Positions 17,701 to 24,709 of a stretch of DNA of 64,000 nt are shown in pieces (within the stretch, counting starts at the first letter, position 1; the number at the start of each line of letters is the position of its first letter). This DNA comes from Nonomuraea sp. SYSU D8015 (GTDB lineage: Bacteria > Actinomycetota > Actinomycetes > Streptosporangiales > Streptosporangiaceae), in contig NZ_VJYI01000017.1 of assembly GCF_008065375.1 (NCBI RefSeq), positions 211,287-275,286 of the forward strand, read 5' to 3'. The notes under the pieces are model-generated. The model did no database searches. It had not been told where the DNA came from and saw nothing but the letters and a program-made list of their open reading frames with translations. The position numbers and the translations under genes are program-made.

Positions 17701-17914
17701 CGCTCACGTACGTCCGCAGGTTCGCCACGGCCGACGACGGCGGGTTCGCCGGCCACAGCACCTCGATGAGCACGTCCGAGCCGACCACCTGGTTCGCCTC
17801 GAGCAGCAGTGAGGCCAGCAACAGCCTGGGTTTCTTGCCGGCGATGCGGACCTTGTGTTCCGGCGTCCGGACCAGCAAAGGCCCGAGAATGCCGAAATTC
17901 GGCAGGTCAGCCAC
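14708..17914 (-). CDS. AfsR/SARP-type regulator with NB-ARC and TPR domains
   Basis: A 1068-residue regulator. In order it has an OmpR-like winged HTH (about 1-90), a bacterial transcriptional activation domain (about 95-240), a Pro/Ser/Gly-rich linker of about 110 residues with imperfect repeats, an NB-ARC ATPase (Walker A GPPGVGKSALA near 410, Walker B MLVLLDD) and C-terminal TPR repeats. It matches AfsR-type activators of secondary metabolism and development. The GTG at 17914 gives the usual compact start. A TTA leucine codon occurs at residue 372 (16799-16801), suggesting bldA-type translational control. It is divergent from the M23 peptidase gene; no biosynthetic cluster adjoins it, so its targets are unclear. 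Confidence 0.92.
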   Translation of the reverse strand: MADLPNFGILGPLLVRTPEHKVRIAGKKPRLLLASLLLEANQVVGSDVLIEVLWPANPPSSAVANLRTYVSALRGAVGEAGATIVAQPSGYAVELRAEQLDALLFEDLVARARAAAGTEEAAVHLRGALALWRGNPLGDLPGSPVWDGRLRSLAQARLGAAEELVAAKLACEEYTAAIEDLRELIGEHPYREDLWQRLILALHRSGRRAEALHAYTTIRRQLVDDLGIEPGQDLRDAHAAVLSDDFPPTPAPPTPPSRLAPPTGAAPAPPPGTADAPAHTAVPGALSLGGSSPAVVPGTLSPGVESPAVAPAAHSLGMESSPVVPMALPLGVGSPATDPGASTPGAPSPGAGAPPAGLPAILTHGMPVPHQLPADVPDFTGRGRAVADLIQALSPETREADGPPSIAVVVGPPGVGKSALAVHCAHAVRAGYPEGQLYLCLDGTDSTPADPADLLAQALRALGVAEAALPSSVHERATLYRSLLAERPMLVLLDDAADAAQVRPLLPGSGCAVLVTSRRRITELPGALLLELDVLSPAEGVELLGRIAGADRVSAEREAARAILEACGHLPLAVRVAGARLAGRPGWSLRELQRRLADEATRLDELRAGDLEVRASFDLSYRRLPGEAAQAFRALALLGPASVPGWVADAVLDRHRADAVVDTLVDVSLLRLVGTDPLGQPRYRLHDLVRCTAREKGGGAAERQALTRVLGGWMTAAEHATSRLPTALFSMTSEAAPRWSLERETLGRLTADPLSWFDAERESLVEAVRLAARTGLAQSAWGLAATLVPYFDLHCRFDEWQLTHRVALDSAQAAGDRRGEAAMLRGLAQVCLYQDRYAEADEMLRRARVIFRELGDGRGEAISICGLGAVNQFSGRHLRALGYFRHALAMFLAIGDPSGEAYARQAIGRVYLSLQDLRQASRWLGEALRLAGELGDSHREGCVSMQLGRLHDLAADSDEAMRFQGRALDLFETLGDRHCGAYALQNLGGLRAARGDRSHGSAELQRSLAIFQQLGDRSGEADTFQTLGELYRSAGRATLASHYLHRAGELRRQLREDAAHRTLSASSS

Positions 17915-18075
17915 TACGAACGCACCTACTCCTCCGCTTTCGGGGTTGCCGCAATTCGTTGGGTCGTCGTTCAAGCGGGCTGAGCCTTTATATCGATTTT
18001 GGATGTTCTTTGTATGCCGTACTCCCAATCTGGGTCCCCAGCAAGAGCGCTTCGTAAGATCCAGAAAGGATCCGT

Positions 18076-19095
18076 ATGAGACCCAGAGGGGTGCTTACGG
18101 TTGGGTTTTTCCTGCTGGCGGGGCTCATGTCGGGCCAGGCCGCCTCGGCGGGATCGATCGTGACGGCTGGGGCCACTCCGACGCCGTCCCCCACGGCGAC
18201 GGCCACTCCGACGCCGTCTCCCACGGCGCACCCGGACGATCCCCCGAACATGGTCGACGTCCCGCCGGTCTCGACCCTGGCGGCGCCGCGCTTCCAGCTT
18301 CCCTTCCCGTGCGGTCAGCGCTGGACGGGCAACTCCAGCGCGAGCAGCGCCCACCGGGCCCACGAGATCGACTTCAACCGGGGCAACTCGCCGGACGCCG
18401 ACCTGGGCGACACCGTCGTCGCGGCCGCGGCCGGCACCGTGGTCATCTCGGCCCACCAGGGCTCCGCGAACGGCTTCGGCAACCTGGTCAAGATCGACCA
18501 CGGGGGTGGCTGGCAGACGTTCTACGCGCACCTGAACAGCCGCTCCGTCGCCGCGGGCGCCCGCGTCTCGCAGGGCCAGAAGATCGGGACGCTCGGCAAG
18601 ACGACCAAACCCAGCAACAGCGGGATGAGCGCGCACCTGCACTACGAGGTCCGCCAGGGCACCGGCTACCCGGGCAACATCCGCAAGGCCGTCTTCAACG
18701 GCGTCACCTTCGGCTACCCGATCCAGACGCTGACCTCGAAGAACTCCTGCGGCGGCGGTGGCGGCGGGACGAATCCGCACACGCCCGAGAAGGTGTGCGG
18801 CAGCGGCTACAAGGTGATCGACTCCGCCGCGCTCGGCTCTGCGGGCACCGCCTACCTGCTCTTCAACTCCGCCAACGGCCAGAACTGCGTGACCACGATC
18901 AAGAAGACGTCGCTCGGCACGGCCAGCGCCACCAGCGCGTACCTGGAGGTCAAGGGCAAGCCCCGGGTGACCGACAGCGGGAACTTCACCTACTACGCGG
19001 GCCCGGTGCGTGCCGCGGCGGCCGGCAAGTGCGTCAAGTGGGGCGGCAAGGCAGGGACCGCCACGTACAACAGCCCCTTCGAACACTGCGACTGA
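18076..19095 (+). CDS. Secreted M23 peptidase with C-terminal SapA-like domain
   Basis: The 339-residue protein has a signal peptide, a Pro/Thr-rich linker (repeated TPSPTAT), and an M23 metalloendopeptidase domain at about 75-225 with zinc ligands His96, Asp99 (HEIDFN) and the HxH pair His187/His189. It should cut peptidoglycan cross-bridges. The last 105 residues, beginning NPHTPEKVCGSGYKVIDS, are a four-cysteine domain like the spore-associated protein SapA of Streptomyces, by recollection of that family. The same domain, almost identical, ends the next gene. The ATG follows an AGAAAGGA ribosome binding site. Confidence 0.9.
   Translation: MRPRGVLTVGFFLLAGLMSGQAASAGSIVTAGATPTPSPTATATPTPSPTAHPDDPPNMVDVPPVSTLAAPRFQLPFPCGQRWTGNSSASSAHRAHEIDFNRGNSPDADLGDTVVAAAAGTVVISAHQGSANGFGNLVKIDHGGGWQTFYAHLNSRSVAAGARVSQGQKIGTLGKTTKPSNSGMSAHLHYEVRQGTGYPGNIRKAVFNGVTFGYPIQTLTSKNSCGGGGGGTNPHTPEKVCGSGYKVIDSAALGSAGTAYLLFNSANGQNCVTTIKKTSLGTASATSAYLEVKGKPRVTDSGNFTYYAGPVRAAAAGKCVKWGGKAGTATYNSPFEHCD
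18771..19095 (+). repeat. SapA-like domain repeat, copy 1
   Basis: This segment encodes the C-terminal domain of the M23 peptidase and is nearly identical in DNA and protein to 20302-20626 in the next gene. Spacing between the copies is 1531 bases, in direct orientation. The likeness, including at third positions, points to a recent duplication or gene conversion. Confidence 0.85.
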
Positions 19096-19108
19096 CCCCC
19101 TTCAGGCC

Positions 19109-19149
19109 GGAGCGGCCGCCGTCCCCCTCCTGTGACCGGCGGCCGCTCC
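19109..19149 (+). terminator. Hairpin between M23 and amidase genes
   Basis: A perfect 13-base stem (19109-19121 with 19137-19149) and a 15-base loop follow the M23 stop, with a short CT-rich tail. It may terminate or attenuate transcription before the amidase gene. Confidence 0.6.
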
Positions 19150-19183
19150 CTCTTTCGCGTACCGACCTTCCGAGGAGACATCT

Positions 19184-20626
19184 GTGCACCCCCGATTCCG
19201 CCGGTCAGCCGTGCTCCTGGCTGGCGCGCTGATCCCCTTGCCGCTGTTCATGGGACAGGCGGCCGCGACGGCCGATCCCATGGCCGACGCGTTCGCCCGC
19301 GCGGCGGCCACGTACGAGGTGCCCCGCGACCTGCTGGTGTCGCTCGCCTACGCCGAGACCCACCTGGACGGGCACGACGGCGAGCCCAGCATGAGCGGCG
19401 GCTACGGCGTGATGCACCTGGTCAGCAACCCGAAGACGCGCACGCTGGAACAGGCGGCCAAGCTGACCGGCCAGGACGTCGCGAAGCTGAAGACCGACGA
19501 CGCGGCGAACATCGCGGGCGGCGCCGCCGTGCTGCGCGCCCTCGCCGACGACCTGGGGGTGACCGCGGCCGGCCGCAAGGACCCGGCGAAGTGGTACCAG
19601 GCGGTCGCCAAGTACGGCAACGCCTCCTCGGCCGACGTGGCCCGCCTGTACGCCGACTCCGTCTACGACCTGATGGCCGAGGGCGTGCGCGCCACCACCC
19701 CTGACGGCGAGACCGTCACGGTGCCGCCCCGCGCCGTGGAGCCGGAGCGCGGCCCGTACGCCGACGCCAAGGACCTGGACGCGCCCAACACGTTCGCCGC
19801 GAAGACCGACTACCCCGGCGCCACGTGGGTGCCCGCGCACAGCAGCAACTACGCGGTCTCCAACCGCCCGGCCGGTGACAAGATCGACCGCATCGTCATC
19901 CACGTGACGCAGGGCTCGTACGCCGGGACGATCTCCTGGTTCCAGAACGGTCCCAGGCCGAACCCGACCTCGGCCCACTACGTGATCCGCTCCTCCGACG
20001 GCGCCATCACCCAGATGGTCAGGGAGAAGGACCGCGCCTTCCACGCCGGCAGCTACAACCGGCGCTCGGTCGGCATCGAGCACGAGGGCTACGTGAACAA
20101 CGCCACGTGGTTCACCGACGCGATGTACCGGGCCTCGGCCGCGCTGACCCGCAACATCGCCGACCGGTACGGCATCCCGAAGGACCGCACCCACATCGTC
20201 GGCCACCACGCCGTCCCCGGGACCGACCACACCGACCCCGGCCCGCACTGGAACTGGACCAAGTTCATGCAGTACGTGACCGGCGGCAGCGGCGGCACCC
20301 CCAACCCGCACACGCCCGAGGAGGTGTGCGGCAGCGGCTACAAGGTGATCGACTCGGCCCCCCTCGGCTCGGCGGGCACCGCCTACCTGCTGTACAACTC
20401 CGCCAACGGCAACAACTGCGCGACCACGATCAAGAAGACGTCGGTCGGCCAGGCCAGCGCCGTCAGCGCGTACCTGGAGGTCAAGGGCAAGCCCCGGGTG
20501 ACCGACAGCGGCAACTTCGCGTACTACGCCGGGCCGGTCCGCGCGGCCGCCGCGGACAAGTGCGTCAGGTGGGGCGGCAAGGCAGGGACCGCCACGTACG
20601 ACAGTCCCTTCGAACACTGCGGCTGA
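19184..20626 (+). CDS. Secreted N-acetylmuramoyl-L-alanine amidase with SapA-like domain
   Basis: A 480-residue exported protein. After the signal peptide (about 1-30) comes a lysozyme/transglycosylase-like helical region (LAYAETHLDGHDGEPS, GGYGVMHLVSNP) to about residue 170. An amidase_2 domain follows at about 215-375, with zinc ligand His240 (VIHVTQGS), GIEHEGY at 298-304 and the GHHAVPGTDHTDPG segment. The C-terminal 105 residues repeat the four-cysteine SapA-like domain of the upstream M23 protein. The enzyme removes stem peptides from muramic acid in peptidoglycan. The GTG start is set by GAGGAG seven bases upstream. The pair probably acts in wall remodelling during sporulation or growth. 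Confidence 0.9.
   Translation: MHPRFRRSAVLLAGALIPLPLFMGQAAATADPMADAFARAAATYEVPRDLLVSLAYAETHLDGHDGEPSMSGGYGVMHLVSNPKTRTLEQAAKLTGQDVAKLKTDDAANIAGGAAVLRALADDLGVTAAGRKDPAKWYQAVAKYGNASSADVARLYADSVYDLMAEGVRATTPDGETVTVPPRAVEPERGPYADAKDLDAPNTFAAKTDYPGATWVPAHSSNYAVSNRPAGDKIDRIVIHVTQGSYAGTISWFQNGPRPNPTSAHYVIRSSDGAITQMVREKDRAFHAGSYNRRSVGIEHEGYVNNATWFTDAMYRASAALTRNIADRYGIPKDRTHIVGHHAVPGTDHTDPGPHWNWTKFMQYVTGGSGGTPNPHTPEEVCGSGYKVIDSAPLGSAGTAYLLYNSANGNNCATTIKKTSVGQASAVSAYLEVKGKPRVTDSGNFAYYAGPVRAAAADKCVRWGGKAGTATYDSPFEHCG
20302..20626 (+). repeat. SapA-like domain repeat, copy 2
   Basis: Second copy of the repeat described at 18771-19095, forming the C-terminus of the amidase. Confidence 0.85.
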
Positions 20627-20634
20627 CCCGCGCC

Positions 20635-20672
20635 GTCAACGTGCCGGCCGGGGCCTCGGCCGGCACGTTGAC
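20635..20672 (+). terminator. Strong hairpin terminator after the amidase gene
   Basis: GTCAACGTGCCGGCCG (20635-20650) pairs perfectly with 20657-20672 around the 6-base loop GGGCCT, giving a 16-base stem just after the amidase stop. There is no U-tract, as is common in actinomycetes. It is symmetric enough to act on both strands. Confidence 0.8.
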
Positions 20673-20810
20673 CTCAGCCCATCACCCGGTGCTCGACGAG
20701 GACATGCTCCGCAGGGGTCAGGACCTCATGATCGAAGTGTGCGGCAGAGTAACCGTCAACCAGTCTGATCATCGGGCTCGCCGAGGCTACACGGCGCGGT
20801 CGGCTCCGAT

Positions 20811-20826
20811 GCCGAAAGTTTCAGGC
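20811..20826. promoter_or_regulatory. LacI-type operator core at the 3' end of lacI
   Basis: GCCGAAAGTTTCAGGC contains the GAAAGTTTC core shared with sites near 21950, 24674 and 48804, and overlaps the stop codon of the LacI-family gene. No promoter reads from here, so it may be a vestige or an auxiliary site. Confidence 0.4.
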
Positions 20827-21825
20827 CTTCGGAGGGGCCGTGCTGCCCCGGATCACCAGGTCCGTGCCGAGCTCGAGCCGGCTCTGCTGCAGCGGCTCGC
20901 CGCGGGCCAGCGTCACCAGCATGGTGGCGGCCGCGGCCGCCATCTCGGTGAGCGGCTGGCGGATCGTGGTCAGCGGCGGGATGGCCCGGCGGATCGCCGG
21001 CAGGTCGTCGAAGCCGATCACGCTCAGGTCGTCGGGGATGCGCAGGCCCAGGTCGTACGCCGCCTGGTAGACGCCCATGGCCTGCTCGTCGTTGGCGGCG
21101 AAGATGGCGGTCGGCCGGTCGGGCAGCCGCAGCAGCCGGTGGGCCTGCGCCAGGCCGCCCCCGGCCAGGAAGTCGCCCTCGCAGATCAGCTCCGGGTCGA
21201 TGGGCACCCCGGCCCGGTCGAGCGCGGCGCGGTAGCCGTCGAGGCGGGCCCGGCTGGACAGCGCGAAGTCCGGCCCGGTGACGATGGCGATCCGCCGGTG
21301 ACCGAGGTCCAGCAGGTAGCGGGTGGCCGACAGCCCGCCGCTCCAGTTGCTGGCGCCGACCGAGGGGAGCCGGTGGCCGGGGTCGCCGCTCGGGTCGAGC
21401 AGCACGAGCGGGATGTCGCGGGCGTCGAGCTGGTCGCGCTGCTCTTCGGTCAGGCCGGAGAACACCGCGATGACGCCGGTCGGGCGGCGGCTCAGCACGC
21501 CCTCGATCCAGCCCTGGCCGGGGACGTGCCGGTGCTGCAGCTCCGACAGCACCACGGCCAGCTGATGCTCGCGCGCCACCTGCCCGACACCCTTGATGAT
21601 CTCGATCGGGTAGTCGCCCTCGAGCGCGTGGAAGACGAGCTCGACCAGGGCGGACGGGCTGACCCGCCGCTTCTGCCGCCGGTAGCCGTGCCGGCGGATG
21701 AGGCTCTCGACGGCGGCGCGGGTCTCCGGCGCGACCTCGGCCCTGCCGTTCACCACCTTGGAGACCGTCGCCGTGGAGACCCCCGCCAGCTCGGCGAGCT
21801 GCGCGATCGTCAGGGGCCTCGTCAT
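20821..21825 (-). CDS. LacI-family regulator of xylo-oligosaccharide genes
   Basis: A 334-residue LacI-type repressor: HTH with hinge helix at 1-60 (IAQLAELAGVSTATVSKVVN) and a periplasmic-binding-like sugar-sensing domain (TAIFAANDEQAMGVYQAA, VIGFDDLPAIRRAIPPLTTI) of standard length. It is divergent from the GH43 gene, and a GAAAGTTTC palindrome lies between them and again before the GH3 operon. I infer that it represses GH43 and the GH3-importer operon until a xylo-oligosaccharide or aldouronate binds. The effector itself is not readable. Confidence 0.92.
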   Translation of the reverse strand: MTRPLTIAQLAELAGVSTATVSKVVNGRAEVAPETRAAVESLIRRHGYRRQKRRVSPSALVELVFHALEGDYPIEIIKGVGQVAREHQLAVVLSELQHRHVPGQGWIEGVLSRRPTGVIAVFSGLTEEQRDQLDARDIPLVLLDPSGDPGHRLPSVGASNWSGGLSATRYLLDLGHRRIAIVTGPDFALSSRARLDGYRAALDRAGVPIDPELICEGDFLAGGGLAQAHRLLRLPDRPTAIFAANDEQAMGVYQAAYDLGLRIPDDLSVIGFDDLPAIRRAIPPLTTIRQPLTEMAAAAATMLVTLARGEPLQQSRLELGTDLVIRGSTAPPKA

Positions 21826-21945
21826 GACCGGCAGTCTAGCCTCCGGGTTTCGCGGCCACCCAGGACTGTTTCGGCGTCCACGCTGAAGATCCTTGACGTG
21901 CTTCTCGGGGGATGCTTAGAGTCGCGAACTAACGATCGGAATTTC

Positions 21946-21961
21946 ATCCGAAAGTTTCTGA
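21946..21961. promoter_or_regulatory. Candidate LacI operator upstream of GH43
   Basis: ATCCGAAAGTTTCTGA carries the GAAAGTTTC core, about 30 bases before the GH43 start and 120 bases before the divergent lacI gene. This is a good position for repressing GH43. Confidence 0.55.
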
Positions 21962-21989
21962 CGAGCTTGCCGAAGGGACGCCCCTCGCC

Positions 21990-23492
21990 GTGCGCATGTA
22001 CGACAATCCCGTGATCGGCGGGTTCCATCCCGACCCGAGCGTGTGCCGCGTCGGCGAGGACTACTACCTGGCCTGCTCCAGTTTCGAGTACTTCCCCGGC
22101 GTGCCTATCTTCCACAGCCGCGACCTGGTGCACTGGCGGCAGATCGGCAACGCGCTCGACCGGCCCTCGCAACTGCACCTGCCCGCCGAGACGACCGCCT
22201 CGGGCGGCGTCTACGCGCCGACCATCCGGCATCACGACGGCCGGTTCCATCTCGTCACGACGAACGTGAGTGGGCGCGGCACGTTCCTCGTCACCGCCGA
22301 CCGGCCCGAAGGTCCCTGGTCGGACCCCATCTGGATCGACCTGCCCGGCATCGACCCCGACCTGGCGTGGGACGAGGAAGGCTCCTGCTGGTGCACCACC
22401 TCCGGCAATCAGGTGGCGCGGATCGACCCGGCGGAGGGCAAGGTGCTCGAGGGTCCGTACCCCATCTGGTCGGGCACCGGCGGGAAATATCCGGAAGCAC
22501 CCCACCTGTACCGGGTGGACGGCTGGTGGTACCTGCTCATGTCGGAGGGCGGCACCGAGCGCGGCCACGCCGTCTCCATCGCCCGTGCCCGCTCGCCGCG
22601 CGGCCCGTACGAGCCGGGGCCGGTCAACCCGATCCTCACCCACCGCGGCACCGACCGGCCCGTCCAGAGCACCGGCCACGCGGACCTCGTCCAGGCCGCC
22701 GACGGCAGCTGGTGGATGGTGCTGCTCGGCACCCGGCCCCGCGGCTTCACCCCGGAGTTCCAGGTCCTCGGCCGGGAGACCTTCCTCATCCCCGTACGGT
22801 GGGAGGACGGCTGGCCCGTCGCCGGACCCGTCGAGGAACGCCACTGCGCGCCCGCCGCCTGGCACCCGCTCCCCGAGACACCGGCCCGCGACGACTTCGA
22901 CGCCGAGGCCCTGGCGCCGTACTGGATCTCACCGCGAAGCCGCCCCGACGACTGCTGGTCGCTGACCGAGCGCCCCGGCTGGCTGACCCTGCACGCCACC
23001 GGCCCCACCCTCGACCGTCCCGGCCACACCTTCGTCGGCCGCCGCCAGCAGCACCACGACTGCCGCGTCACCACCCGCCTGGACCCCGGCTCGGGCCGGG
23101 CGGGGCTGTCGGTGCGCATGGACGAGGCCCACCACTACGACCTGGAGGTGAGCGACGGGCGCGTACGGGTGATCGCCAGGATCGGGCCGCTGCGCCAGTG
23201 CGTGGCCGAGCGGGCGGTCCCGCCCGGTCCGCTCACCCTGGCCATCGACGTCCGCACCCACGACGTCCTGCCGCCGACCGCGACCGGGCCGGTCACCGAA
23301 CCGCTCGGGGTGTCCGGCCGGGGCCCGGACACCCTCTCCTTCTCCGCCGGCGGCGTCCTGCTGGCCCAGCTCGACGGCCGCTACCTGTCCACGGAGGTCG
23401 CCACCGGCTTCACCGGACGGGTGATCGGCATGTACGTCACGGAGGGCAGCGCCGGCTTCGACTGGTTCGACTACGAGAGGCCGGCGACCTGA
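21990..23492 (+). CDS. GH43 beta-xylosidase
   Basis: A cytoplasmic glycoside hydrolase of 500 residues without signal peptide. The N-terminal five-bladed propeller shows the three catalytic acids of GH43: Asp15 in GGFHPDPS, the acid in GIDPD near residue 122, and Glu169 in GKYPEAPHLY. A C-terminal beta-sandwich (about 310-500) is typical of GH43 subfamily 11-like xylosidases. It cleaves xylose, possibly arabinose, from imported oligosaccharides. The GTG at 21990 is used here; an ATG two codons later is equally possible. It sits divergent from the LacI regulator and upstream of the GH3/importer operon, as in xylan side-chain utilisation loci. Confidence 0.92.
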   Translation: MRMYDNPVIGGFHPDPSVCRVGEDYYLACSSFEYFPGVPIFHSRDLVHWRQIGNALDRPSQLHLPAETTASGGVYAPTIRHHDGRFHLVTTNVSGRGTFLVTADRPEGPWSDPIWIDLPGIDPDLAWDEEGSCWCTTSGNQVARIDPAEGKVLEGPYPIWSGTGGKYPEAPHLYRVDGWWYLLMSEGGTERGHAVSIARARSPRGPYEPGPVNPILTHRGTDRPVQSTGHADLVQAADGSWWMVLLGTRPRGFTPEFQVLGRETFLIPVRWEDGWPVAGPVEERHCAPAAWHPLPETPARDDFDAEALAPYWISPRSRPDDCWSLTERPGWLTLHATGPTLDRPGHTFVGRRQQHHDCRVTTRLDPGSGRAGLSVRMDEAHHYDLEVSDGRVRVIARIGPLRQCVAERAVPPGPLTLAIDVRTHDVLPPTATGPVTEPLGVSGRGPDTLSFSAGGVLLAQLDGRYLSTEVATGFTGRVIGMYVTEGSAGFDWFDYERPAT

Positions 23493-23612
23493 GCCAGGCG
23501 TGCTCGGCCGGCACTCAGTGGGACGAGGGGGTCCTACGCGCCGGGGTCTGCTGTCGATCGGCGTGCCGGGCGCGGCGTCGGCGGCAGGACGTGGTGGACG
23601 CGGAGACCGGCG

Positions 23613-24122
23613 TCATGGGCGGGCACGCAGCTGCGCCGCGAAGCGCCGGCCCGGGCCCGGGTCGACCCCGAAACGCTCGACGTAGCGTTCGTGGATTTCC
23701 TCCCACGTCTCGTGTGCCACCTCTTCGGAGAGGTACTCGCCGGCGAGATGGGGCTCGAGCCGCGAGAAGTAGGTCTCCCAGCCGGTAGCGGTCTGCGCTG
23801 CGAGGTCGCGGTCGTCGATGACGTGGGTGAAGACCAGGCGGCAGCCGTCCTCGTGAGCGGCCAGGTCGAAGCTGTACAGCTGGCCGGCAAAGGTCCAGGC
23901 CAGGCGATGGGGCGGGTCGGCCTCGGTCACCTCGCCGGTCGCGCCGGCGGCCTCGAACGTCTCGCCCGCCGCCGGGGTCCAGTCGGCGGCTGCGGGAAAC
24001 CAGCGCTCGAGCTCTGCGGGCACGCTGACAGCGCGCCACACGCGCTCGACCGGGTAGGCGAGCGTGCGCTCGAAGCGCAGCGCCGGGCGACCGTCGATCG
24101 TTTCCAGGGTTCCGTGAATCAT
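23613..24122 (-). CDS. SRPBCC (AHSA1-type) protein
   Basis: The 169-residue protein has the AHSA1/START-like pattern: RFERTLAYPVERVWRAVS, then ELERWFPAAADWTPAAGE and later LVFTHVIDD and GWETYFSRLEPHLAGE. These proteins form a hydrophobic cavity; the function is not defined. The ATG at 24122 has a GGAGGAG site at optimal spacing. In many actinomycetes such a gene is coupled to an upstream ArsR repressor. Here only the end of that gene survives: 17 codons ending in a TGA that overlaps the ATG. The protein may therefore be expressed without its usual regulator. Confidence 0.85.
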   Translation of the reverse strand: MIHGTLETIDGRPALRFERTLAYPVERVWRAVSVPAELERWFPAAADWTPAAGETFEAAGATGEVTEADPPHRLAWTFAGQLYSFDLAAHEDGCRLVFTHVIDDRDLAAQTATGWETYFSRLEPHLAGEYLSEEVAHETWEEIHERYVERFGVDPGPGRRFAAQLRARP

Positions 24123-24175
24123 GGGTTCTCCTCCAGCCGTTGTTCCAGGGCGTCGAGCCGGCTGCGCCAGAACAC
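24119..24175 (-). pseudogene. C-terminal remnant of an ArsR-family regulator
   Basis: Reading towards lower coordinates, FWRSRLDALEQRLEENP ends in a TGA overlapping the SRPBCC start. This is the usual C-terminus and coupling of ArsR regulators that precede AHSA1 genes. Upstream the frame stays open but quickly loses coding character (two TTA codons, no HTH), and an inverted repeat CGGCTTG/CAAGCCG (24191-24209) lies near the break. I infer that the rest of the arsR gene was deleted. Confidence 0.5.
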
Positions 24176-24620
24176 ACAATATGCAAGTAACGGCTTGCCT
24201 AACAAGCCGAGCCCCCACGCCGCGCGCCCAGCTGGCCGAGGGACCGCCGCTGAAACAGGCGCCGGCACCGATGGGTGTCACCCCGATCAGGCTCCTTAGG
24301 CGGAGCCGGCGATTCGCCCGACGGCCGGCGAAGTGTCCGGCCCGGACCGGGCGGGCCGGATGCGCCGCGCTTGGTGGCCGCGGTCGCGGGGGCGACGAGC
24401 GCGCGGCGTGTGCCGACTCCTCGTGAGGGTGGTCGACCGGCATCGGGCGGGTCGTCGCGCCCCCGGAAGCGGGTCTGACCGGCACCTTGTCAGTGGCGTC
24501 CGACTTGCTGAATTTTCCGAAATTTTCCGGCAATTTGCCGTCGTGGCCGCACCTTGATCGAGCCCTGTGACCCGGGCTAACGTCACAACTAGGTCAGCAA
24601 CTTGGCACTCAACACCCCTC

Positions 24621-24649
24621 TTGACACGATTCAATGCGACCCCTAAGTT
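24621..24649 (+). promoter_or_regulatory. Sigma-70-type promoter of the GH3 operon
   Basis: TTGACA (24621-24626) and TAAGTT (24644-24649) are separated by exactly 17 bases. The -35 is perfect and the -10 has the TAnnnT form. The predicted transcription start near 24656 leaves a 5' leader of about 55 bases before the GH3 ATG. Confidence 0.6.
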
Positions 24650-24670
24650 GCCGCAATATTAACGGATCTT

Positions 24671-24684
24671 CTCGAAAGTTTCGG
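24671..24684. promoter_or_regulatory. LacI operator downstream of the GH3 promoter
   Basis: CTCGAAAGTTTCGG contains CGAAAGTTTCG, palindromic apart from its central base, just downstream of the predicted transcription start. Its core GAAAGTTTC is the one seen upstream of GH43. A repressor here would block elongation. Confidence 0.6.
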
Positions 24685-24709
24685 TTACATCATCGGCCGA
24701 AAGGTTGGC

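Larger units (their letters stand above)
24176..24709. other. Long intergenic region before the GH3 operon
   Basis: No gene is supported in these 534 bases. The left part follows the ArsR remnant. The right part (24480-24700) is notably AT-richer than the surroundings and carries a consensus promoter and an operator, listed separately. Confidence 0.6.

Noticed and set aside
14708..20626. SARP next to secreted proteins as a biosynthetic cluster
   Set aside because: Neighbours are wall hydrolases and a nuclease; no biosynthetic enzyme is found between 13 and 21 kb.
24191..24209. Inverted repeat with GCCTAAC and CAAGCCG, reminiscent of an integron attC site
   Set aside because: It is too short, has no paired core sites and no integrase or cassette array is present. 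It is more likely a deletion scar or chance.
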